Made by a program: the position numbers and the translations under genes. Positions 6,204 through 11,979 of a stretch of 43,074 nucleotides of DNA are shown in pieces; position 1 is the stretch's first letter, and each line of letters begins with the position of its first letter. The notes below the pieces were generated by a model that searched no databases, was not told the origin of the DNA, and saw only the letters and a list, made by a program, of their open reading frames with translations. The stretch covers positions 1 to 43,074 of the IMG/VR virus record IMGVR_UViG_3300046517_000907; one strand, given 5' to 3'. The stretch is from a virus.

Positions 6204-6473
6204 ATGGCGAAACACCACGGCAAGGGCATGAACGAGCGCGTCAGCGCCGGCAAAGCCCAATTCGAGAAACTCCACGGCAGCACGCCGAGCCCCGAGAAGA
6301 GCTCGAGCCCCGCGAGCGAAGGCGTGCCGATGCCGAAAGCCGCGCACCGCTCCCCGCCGCCGCCGGCGCCCGTGATCCAGCCGAAGAATCCCCCGGGCCA
6401 AGCGCCCGGCGGCCTGCGCGGCAACATGGGCGGCCCGCAAAGTGGTGGCAGCGACAGTGACTACGACGACTGA
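6204..6473 (+). CDS. Small disordered basic/proline-rich protein
   Basis: 89 residues from ATG 6204. The N-terminus is basic (MAKHHGKGMNERVSAGKAQFEKLHG). The rest is Pro/Gly/Ser-rich with PPPPAP and a terminal acidic SDSDYDD, so it is likely unstructured. No family is recognised. Expression is probably from the promoter at 6168-6196. The following reading frame overlaps its last ~30 nt. Confidence 0.6.
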   Translation: MAKHHGKGMNERVSAGKAQFEKLHGSTPSPEKSSSPASEGVPMPKAAHRSPPPPAPVIQPKNPPGQAPGGLRGNMGGPQSGGSDSDYDD

Positions 6474-6669
6474 GCCCCTCCCGCGCGAGCGCCTGCCCAG
6501 CCACGCACGCGGGCTGTGCTGGAAAGTCTTCCCGGGCGATTCCGAGCAGGCGATCGCCGCCGGGTTCACCGCCTACGCCCCGATGGAACACTGCGTCAAA
6601 CCGGCGGACCACGTGGAGCGGGGCGATCCCGATCACACGTGGGGCCGCCTCGGAGAACCCCATGCGTAA
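6442..6669 (+). CDS. Small hypothetical protein
   Basis: 75 residues from GTG 6442 (GTG 6445 is an equally good start), overlapping the end of the preceding gene in another frame. Residues ~24-50 (GLCWKVFPGDSEQAIAAGFTAYAPMEHCV) are the only ordered-looking part, with two Cys; the rest is polar. It overlaps the next small membrane gene by 8 nt, consistent with translational coupling. No family is recognised. Confidence 0.5.
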   Translation: MVAATVTTTTEPLPRERLPSHARGLCWKVFPGDSEQAIAAGFTAYAPMEHCVKPADHVERGDPDHTWGRLGEPHA

Positions 6670-6784
6670 CCGTCTGATCCGCCTGTGGCGCCAGCCCCTC
6701 ACGCAAGTCGTCGTCTACGGCCTGCCGGTCTTCTGCGCCTTCAACTGGTTTTACGCCTTCATGGAGTGGATGAACTCGCTCTGA
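6662..6784 (+). CDS. Very small single-span membrane protein
   Basis: 40 residues, ATG 6662 to TGA 6784, overlapping the preceding gene by 8 nt. A basic start (MRNRLIRLWRQPL) is followed by one hydrophobic aromatic segment (TQVVVYGLPVFCAFNWFYAF), predicted as a transmembrane helix with the N-terminus inside by the positive-inside rule. Phage peptides of this kind are often membrane modifiers or lysis accessories, but nothing here assigns a role. Confidence 0.5.
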   Translation: MRNRLIRLWRQPLTQVVVYGLPVFCAFNWFYAFMEWMNSL

Positions 6785-6797
6785 CACTTTTGGCGGG

Positions 6798-6827
6798 TTG
6801 ACGAGTCGGAGCGCCTTCGCGTAAGCT
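6798..6827 (+). promoter_or_regulatory. Rightward promoter before the coiled-coil gene
   Basis: TTGACG (6798-6803), 18 nt and TAAGCT (6822-6827) precede a strong SD (GCGGAGG) and the ATG at 6847. Unlike the promoters at 5218 and 6168, this one leaves room for a short SD-bearing leader of about 13 nt. Confidence 0.5.
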
Positions 6828-6846
6828 CCCGCGCGGAGGTTGACCG

Positions 6847-7701
6847 ATGTCTGACGGACCCGCGAAAGACGATCCCACCGCCAAGCTGCTCACCGAGCGG
6901 CAAAGCAAAAGCGCCTTCGAGCCGAACGAGCGCCCGCGCGAGATCTTACGTGACCGGAGCCGGCGCGCGCTCGAGTACGATCATCTCGATCCGGCACGGC
7001 CGCTCACAGTGAACGACGTCGAAGCCCTGCTCCGCGCGTACTTCGGGAACGATCCGATCCGGCAAGACGTGGAGCACGAAACCAAAAAAATCTACCGCTA
7101 CATCGACGAGCTCTTCCGAGCCGCGCGTACTGACGATCTGCGGCTCAAGGACGCGCAACGGCAGTTCGACGGGTTCGCGCGACGACTCGAGTCCCTCGTC
7201 GAGATCGTTCGCACGAATGACTACCCGCGTGTCGCGTCGCTCGAGAAGCGACTCGAAGCCCTCGTCGCGTCCGTGGGCGCGCATTACGGCCAGTACGACA
7301 GCCATCGCGCGATCTACGGCGCGCAGTTCGACGAGTTCGCGAGCACGCTCCGGAAGGCCGACGATCGGTTCCTCGGGCTCGCCGAGCGCACCGAGACGGC
7401 GCTCGAGTCGATGAAGACTGTTCTCAAGCCCTTCACGCCCCAGTACGAGCGCGCGGCCCCGCACGCCGAGCCACAGGGAGAGGCCGCGCTCCGCATCGAA
7501 GACGCGTGGCCCGTCGGCGCCGGCACCGATCCTCCCGGCAACGCGATCTCTGACGTTGTCTTGAAGGCGTACGAGCGCCTAGTGACGGCTGACCAGATGA
7601 ATCCGCAAGAGACTACGAAGGTATCCACCGTGGAGCTCCGCGCGATCGTCGGCGAGCTCGTCCGCTTCCGGAAGCACTACGGGACATGGCCCGTACGCTG
7701 A
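6847..7701 (+). CDS. Coiled-coil hypothetical protein
   Basis: 284 residues from ATG 6847 with SD GGAGG. Residues ~55-200 are strongly helical and charged with heptad-like spacing (KKIYRYIDELFRAARTDDL, RRLESLVEI, LEKRLEALVASV, TLRKADDRFLGLAERTETALESM), typical of an elongated coiled coil. The C-terminal ~60 residues form a separate helical part (SDVVLKAYERLVTAD ... STVELRAIVGELVRFRKHYG). No family is recognised. It overlaps the next gene by 16 nt. It may be a structural or scaffolding-like factor; its place upstream of terminase says little more. Confidence 0.7.
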   Translation: MSDGPAKDDPTAKLLTERQSKSAFEPNERPREILRDRSRRALEYDHLDPARPLTVNDVEALLRAYFGNDPIRQDVEHETKKIYRYIDELFRAARTDDLRLKDAQRQFDGFARRLESLVEIVRTNDYPRVASLEKRLEALVASVGAHYGQYDSHRAIYGAQFDEFASTLRKADDRFLGLAERTETALESMKTVLKPFTPQYERAAPHAEPQGEAALRIEDAWPVGAGTDPPGNAISDVVLKAYERLVTADQMNPQETTKVSTVELRAIVGELVRFRKHYGTWPVR

Positions 7702-7931
7702 AAGTCGGCGATCCGGTCCGCGTGAGCGATCGCATCTTCAGCCGGGGCGTGCCGCGCGTGATCTTCCGGAGCGGCTGCACGATCCTGTCGCTCCGGGACG
7801 GTTACGTCGAAGTGCAATTCCCGCCCCGGAAGGATCGCAAGGGCCGTGACCACTCGCCGCGCGGCTGGGTCACGGATTCTGACGTCACACTCGAGCGCGA
7901 CGTCGACGAAAACAGTAGGGGGAGATCATGA
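7686..7931 (+). CDS. Small beta-rich hypothetical protein
   Basis: 81 residues from ATG 7686. Alternating hydrophobic strands (LKVGDPVRVSDRI, RVIFRSGCTILSLRDGYVEVQFPP) suggest a small SH3/KOW-like barrel, followed by a basic then acidic tail. It overlaps both neighbours (16 nt upstream, 4 nt downstream), so translation is probably coupled. The barrel idea rests on strand pattern only. Confidence 0.55.
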   Translation: MARTLKVGDPVRVSDRIFSRGVPRVIFRSGCTILSLRDGYVEVQFPPRKDRKGRDHSPRGWVTDSDVTLERDVDENSRGRS

Positions 7932-8317
7932 CGGACGTGGAAACGGGCCGATCGCATACGCGGACGACGACACGGAATCTGCCGGTGAAGCTGACCGACG
8001 AGGAGCTCTTGAAAGTCGGGCGCGAGCTCGCCGGCACGACGCAGGACATCGCGACGGAGGAGAAGCGTCAGGCCGACGTCAAGGCCGGCATGAAGGCGCG
8101 GTTGGCCGAGCTCGACGCGCGCCGGACGCAGCTCGCCATGAATATCAGCCGGCGGGAGCAGGATCGCGACGTCCGCGTCGACGTCTACATGGATTTTCAG
8201 CGCGGCATCGTGCAGGAGATCCGCGAAGACACCGGCGAGACGGTGCACACGCGGCAGATGACGGACACGGAGCGACAGGCCGAGCTCCCGATTGAGCGCA
8301 AGCTCGATCTCCAATGA
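7928..8317 (+). CDS. Helical hypothetical protein
   Basis: 129 residues from ATG 7928 (ATGA overlap with the upstream stop; SD AGGGGGAGATC). Residues ~22-75 are a long amphipathic helix (LTDEELLKVGRELAGTTQDI ... KRQADVKAGMKARLAELDARRTQLA), followed by a short strand pair (RDVRVDVYMDFQRGIVQEI). Phage proteins with this 'helix then VRV/DY' pattern are common but uncharacterised. It is coupled to a tiny membrane gene by another ATGA overlap. Confidence 0.6.
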   Translation: MTDVETGRSHTRTTTRNLPVKLTDEELLKVGRELAGTTQDIATEEKRQADVKAGMKARLAELDARRTQLAMNISRREQDRDVRVDVYMDFQRGIVQEIREDTGETVHTRQMTDTERQAELPIERKLDLQ

Positions 8318-8466
8318 AACGCGCCGCGCTCTTCCTGCTCGGTTGGTCCGTCGAGCTGATGATCCTCGTGCCCGGTATCGTGATGATGGCGATCCTCGGC
8401 GCCTTTGCCGGCGCCACGCTCTACGTCCGGGACGTCGGTTTCGTGGCCCGGAACATCCGGAGTTAG
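8314..8466 (+). CDS. Tiny transmembrane protein
   Basis: 50 residues from ATG 8314 (ATGA overlap) to TAG 8466. One long hydrophobic segment (ELMILVPGIVMMAILGAFAGATLYV), preceded by a basic start (MKRAALF) and followed by ARNIRS, predicts a single-span membrane peptide, or a helical hairpin interrupted by Pro-Gly. No family is recognised. Its TAG stop is also the beginning of the TAGAAT hexamer upstream of the small-terminase gene. Confidence 0.55.
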   Translation: MKRAALFLLGWSVELMILVPGIVMMAILGAFAGATLYVRDVGFVARNIRS

Positions 8467-8475
8467 AATCCCGCC

Positions 8476-9177
8476 ATGCCGCGCCTCGGCGCCACGAAGA
8501 AGCCGCCCTCGGAGGCCCCAAAGACGTTCGCCGGCGCCATCACGTCCGCGAAAGACGTCGCGGCGCTCGCCGATCCATCGACGTACGCCGAGGTGGGCGA
8601 CTTCAACCGGGCGCAGGCGGTCGAGACGGCGCGGCTCTCGCTCGACGAGCTGAAGGCCACCGTCGCCCAGACCCGGGACCGCACGGGCCGGATCCGCAAG
8701 GCCAAGCTCATCGCGGCGGTCCTCGGGCTCCGCTGGCAGGGCTTCGGGCCAAAAGAATCGGCCGAGATCCTCGGCGTCTCGCAACAGGCGGTGACGGGCG
8801 CGCTCACCATCGCGCGCCGCGACGCGTCGATCGGCGATCAGATCGACCGCATCGAGAAAGTCGGCGTCCCGCTCGCCGTCGACAACGCGATCCGGGGCGT
8901 CATGGACGGCGACAAGGAGTATTCGCTCCGCGTGCTCGACGGGCGCGGCGTGTTCCGGAGCCACAAGTCGGTCGAGTCGGACATCCGCGTGACGAAATTG
9001 GAGATGTCGATCAAGGTCGACATGCCGCCCGGCTATGACCCGCTCAACGCCGACGGCGTCCGCATGGGCGCCGTCGTGGGGAAGAGTGTCATCGACGCGC
9101 GCGCACTGCCCGTGCCGGATCCCGAGCGGCCGCCGGCGCCGATCGGCATCCCCGCGATCGGCGAGACGAGCCGCTGA
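8476..9177 (+). CDS. Probable terminase small subunit
   Basis: 233 residues from ATG 8476. A helix-turn-helix at residues ~85-113 (WQGFGPKESAEILGVSQQAVTGALTIA) is followed by a helical region and a proline-rich tail (PDPERPPAPIG), the usual plan of a TerS (DNA-recognition domain, oligomerisation helices, flexible end). Position supports it: four small genes before the large terminase and portal. The sequence is divergent and the protein is longer than many TerS, so a different DNA-binding protein is possible. ATG lies 6 nt after TAGAAT (8464-8469) without a close SD, suggesting a leaderless start. Confidence 0.6.
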   Translation: MPRLGATKKPPSEAPKTFAGAITSAKDVAALADPSTYAEVGDFNRAQAVETARLSLDELKATVAQTRDRTGRIRKAKLIAAVLGLRWQGFGPKESAEILGVSQQAVTGALTIARRDASIGDQIDRIEKVGVPLAVDNAIRGVMDGDKEYSLRVLDGRGVFRSHKSVESDIRVTKLEMSIKVDMPPGYDPLNADGVRMGAVVGKSVIDARALPVPDPERPPAPIGIPAIGETSR

Positions 9178-9389
9178 TGGCCTCGGTCGACAAACCCTTC
9201 GTGTCCGAAGCGGAGCGCCGGAAGTGGCAACACTTGAAAGACGACGGCGACATCACGCAGGAGCAGTACGACGCGCGGCACGAGGCCACCGGGCCCGGCA
9301 ATCTGCCCGAGCGCGGCAAGCCGCGCCAGCGCACCGTCGGCGCGAGCCGGTCGACGGCCGCCGCCCAGATCGGCAAAACGCGATACTGA
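9177..9389 (+). CDS. Small charged hypothetical protein
   Basis: 70 residues from ATG 9177, overlapping the TGA of the upstream gene by one base (TGATG), so probably coupled. The N-terminal half (VSEAERRKWQHLKDDGDITQEQYDAR) has the look of a short SHOCT-like helix-turn motif (L...G.IT.EEY...K). The C-terminal half is basic and disordered (RGKPRQRTVGASRS). SHOCT-like motifs are oligomerisation helices; the resemblance is by eye. Confidence 0.55.
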   Translation: MASVDKPFVSEAERRKWQHLKDDGDITQEQYDARHEATGPGNLPERGKPRQRTVGASRSTAAAQIGKTRY

Positions 9390-9408
9390 GCCTCGGAGGG
9401 GCTCTCTC

Positions 9409-9696
9409 ATGTGCACCGATAACCGACAGGATCCCGAAGTCGTCACGCGCCACGTCTGCCAGCTCACGAAGGCGGCCGGCCATTGCCCGTCGCAAGCCGC
9501 GATGGTGTTTATCAAAGCGATCGCCACCGTCTGCCGGGAGGCCGAGGCCCGGGGCGACAAGGTCGAGCTCGACTTCTTCCGCGATCGTGTGGGCACCGCG
9601 CTTGAAGAGATGCGGCTCGCCATCGCGAGCGGCGACGTCGAGAAGGCGACGACGGCGTTCTCGCTCGCCGACGACGCGCCGCAACGCGTGATGTGA
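9409..9696 (+). CDS. Small helical hypothetical protein
   Basis: 95 residues from ATG 9409. It is preceded by a leader containing GCCTCGGAGGGGC, which matches the hairpin leader found before the leftward genes starting at 256 and 42651. The protein is helical throughout (VFIKAIATVCREAEAR, DFFRDRVGTALEEMRLAIASGDVEKATTAFSLADD) with three Cys in the first 45 residues. No family is recognised. It is coupled to the next gene by a four-base overlap. Confidence 0.55.
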   Translation: MCTDNRQDPEVVTRHVCQLTKAAGHCPSQAAMVFIKAIATVCREAEARGDKVELDFFRDRVGTALEEMRLAIASGDVEKATTAFSLADDAPQRVM

Positions 9697-9917
9697 TGTC
9701 GTTCGATCCGACAACAGGGTTTTATCTCGCCCGGTGCGAGCACGGCCACCAGATTAGGATCAGCCCCGTGGAACTCGCCGATCGAGCAAAGCACAGCTCC
9801 CTACTACGCGGGTTCCGGTGCGCGGTCTGTGAAGTGCTGGCGCGGGCGGATGCCGACTTCGAGCGGACGATGCGCCTCTTGGAGACGGACGGCGTCTCGA
9901 GCGCCGGTTTCGAGTAG
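9693..9917 (+). CDS. Small zinc-finger-like protein
   Basis: 74 residues from GTG 9693 (GTGA overlap; ATG 9696 is an alternative). CEHGH (C15, H17, H19) and CAVC (C43, C46) can form a single zinc site. The rest is helical (LARADADFERTMRLLE). It lies directly before the large terminase and its TAG stop (9915-9917) begins a TAGGAT hexamer 9 nt before that gene's ATG. Function unknown. Confidence 0.55.
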   Translation: MMSFDPTTGFYLARCEHGHQIRISPVELADRAKHSSLLRGFRCAVCEVLARADADFERTMRLLETDGVSSAGFE

Positions 9918-9929
9918 GATTCTCCGCAC

Positions 9930-11513
9930 ATGGCGCGCGATCGAGCGACCAACCCCCAGCCGCTCGTCGCGCTCCAGTACAACCCCTATCAACAAGCGTT
10001 CCTGAATGCCCGCCGGCTCCGGTTCTGCCGGGCGACCTGCTCGGACCTACGCGGCGAGCGCCTGTCGTGGTCCGCGCTCGAGCGCCGCGACTGTCCGATC
10101 TGCCATCAGCCCGGCATCCGCGCGTTCCGGTTCTTCTACCTTCGCGCCGGGCGACGCGGCGGCAAGACGCGAGTGGGCGCGCTCTCGGCGATTGAGGAGC
10201 TGACGATCCCCGACTCGAAAGGCTGGATCTGCGCGCCGTCCTATCCCGAGCTTCAGGACTACGTCATGCCGGCGTTCTTCGACCAGCTCCCGAGCGACTG
10301 GTTCAATCACCCGCTCACAGATTGGAACGAAGACCGAATGCACCTTCGGATGCCGAACGGCGCCGAAGTCTCGTTCCGCTCGCTCGACGATCCGAATCGC
10401 GGCGCCGGCCCCGGGCTCGATTGGGTGTGGATCGACGAGGGCCGCAAGATCCAAGTGCTCGCGTGGCATCTGCTCCGGCCGTCGCTCACCGAGCGTAAGG
10501 GCATCTGCTACGTGACGTCGACGCCCGATTGGGGCGACGACTGGTGTCATGAAAACTTCTGGGTGCCGGCGGAAGAAGGGCGCCCCGGGTACTGGGCGGT
10601 CGAGTACCGCACGGTCGACAACCCGACGATCGACCCCGCCGAAGTCGCGCTCGCCGCGATGACGATGCCGCCGACACTCTTCCGTCGCGAATATCTGGCG
10701 TCGCGCGAGTTCCCCACGGGCACCATCTACAGCGAAGTGCTCGAAGAGGCCATCGTCGACGACAACGCGATCCGCGAGTGGTTGCCGGAGTGGCCGAACA
10801 TCGATCCGACGCGCCCGTGCATCGCCGCGATCGACCCGGGCACGGACCATCCCTTCGCCGGCTGCCTGATTGTCGCGACGCCGATGGGGCTCATCGTCGT
10901 GCGCGAGTACCTCGAGCGCAACCGGCCGTATATCCAGCACGTGAACGGCTCGCTCGATAAGCCGCAATCGCTGAAACAGATGGTCGCCGGCGTCACGCCT
11001 CGGTGGTGCATCGACAAGTCGGCGCCGCAGGCGTCGATCGAGCTCTCCCAGCACGGGATCTACTGCACGCCGGCGGAAAACGCCGTGGAGGCTGGCATCC
11101 AGCGCGTCTATTCGTGGATGTCCGTCAAGCGGCTCCGCATCGCGAAGAGCACGTGCCCGCGTCTGGTGAAGTACATGCGGATGTACCGCTGGGCGGAGCT
11201 CAAAGAGAGCGCGCGCGGCCTGCCGGCGGGCTCGCCCTTCAAGAAAGACGACGATTTGCCGGACGCGCTCCGGTACGGGCTGATGACGTGGCCCGAGCTG
11301 CCGACGAAATTCGTGGTCGCCGTCGACGATCCGACGAAACGCAACCTCCTGCTCCTCTCGCCGGAAGTGCGGGCGACGATCGAGCGGAATTTAGTCGCCG
11401 ACGACGAGGCCGGCGAGGGGCTGGTACGCGTAACGGACGACTTCATGCCCCAGATCGGGCGGGACGTGCCCGCCAGCTCGGGCGACGGGCCGATCGCCGA
11501 CTTCTATCGCTGA
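9930..11513 (+). CDS. Terminase large subunit
   Basis: 527 residues from ATG 9930. This is the ATP-driven DNA-packaging motor with a headful or cos nuclease. Visible motifs: Walker A GRRGGKT (74-80), Walker B VWIDE with D169/E170, coupling motif TSTP (196-199), and RNase H-like nuclease acidic residues D302 (AAIDPG), D362 (CIDKSAP) and the DDDLPDALRYG segment (440-450). Unusually, the region before Walker A holds a candidate zinc site (C33, C37, C55, C58; CRATC ... CPIC) not typical of TerL. The gene is followed by a promoter (11517-11545) and the portal module. The nuclease strategy cannot be told from sequence. Confidence 0.95.
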   Translation: MARDRATNPQPLVALQYNPYQQAFLNARRLRFCRATCSDLRGERLSWSALERRDCPICHQPGIRAFRFFYLRAGRRGGKTRVGALSAIEELTIPDSKGWICAPSYPELQDYVMPAFFDQLPSDWFNHPLTDWNEDRMHLRMPNGAEVSFRSLDDPNRGAGPGLDWVWIDEGRKIQVLAWHLLRPSLTERKGICYVTSTPDWGDDWCHENFWVPAEEGRPGYWAVEYRTVDNPTIDPAEVALAAMTMPPTLFRREYLASREFPTGTIYSEVLEEAIVDDNAIREWLPEWPNIDPTRPCIAAIDPGTDHPFAGCLIVATPMGLIVVREYLERNRPYIQHVNGSLDKPQSLKQMVAGVTPRWCIDKSAPQASIELSQHGIYCTPAENAVEAGIQRVYSWMSVKRLRIAKSTCPRLVKYMRMYRWAELKESARGLPAGSPFKKDDDLPDALRYGLMTWPELPTKFVVAVDDPTKRNLLLLSPEVRATIERNLVADDEAGEGLVRVTDDFMPQIGRDVPASSGDGPIADFYR

Positions 11514-11516
11514 TAT

Positions 11517-11545
11517 TTGACCGGGCGCCCGCTTGCGCCTAGATT
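11517..11545 (+). promoter_or_regulatory. Promoter between terminase and portal genes
   Basis: TTGACC (11517-11522), a 17-nt spacer and TAGATT (11540-11545) form the best matched -35/-10 pair in the window with optimal spacing. ATG 11557 lies 11 nt beyond. It would drive the portal-capsid genes independently of terminase. Confidence 0.65.
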
Positions 11546-11556
11546 TGGGGCCACAC

Positions 11557-11979
11557 ATGCTCGGATACCGACTCGTGCGCGAAGCTGATTGGAACAAGCT
11601 CGACGCGGAACTGAAACAGCTCCGCGAGCGAGTGATCGACTACGCCATGCACGCGGCCGAAGCGACCCTCACAGGCGCGACGCGCTCCAAAGACACGATG
11701 ATCGACATGCTGACGACGCGGCTCAACGCGCTCGAGCTCGAATCCGCGCACACGCGGCATCTGGAAACGGGCCGGCCGGCCGTGGCGGCCACCGTGGGCA
11801 TCGGCAAGCCGATCCGAAGCACCGAGGTTGAGCGCGCGGCCGACATCTGGGAAGACGTCGGCGATCTGGCGGCGCGCGAGATGTCCGAGCACGGGATTTT
11901 GCACGGCGAGAGCGTCCCGAACGCCGGGCTCGAGTCGGCCGCGTCCATGACTTCGTTTCTTGACGCCAAGGAGAGCTGA
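11557..11979 (+). CDS. Hypothetical protein upstream of portal
   Basis: 140 residues from ATG 11557; a TTG eight codons upstream is less likely. Residues ~8-75 form amphipathic helices with coiled-coil character (WNKLDAELKQLRERVIDYAM, MIDMLTTRLNALELESA). The second half is acidic and helical (EVERAADIWEDVGDLAAREM). It overlaps the portal start by one base. Genes here in other phages may encode portal- or scaffold-associated factors, but no family is recognised. Confidence 0.65.
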   Translation: MLGYRLVREADWNKLDAELKQLRERVIDYAMHAAEATLTGATRSKDTMIDMLTTRLNALELESAHTRHLETGRPAVAATVGIGKPIRSTEVERAADIWEDVGDLAAREMSEHGILHGESVPNAGLESAASMTSFLDAKES

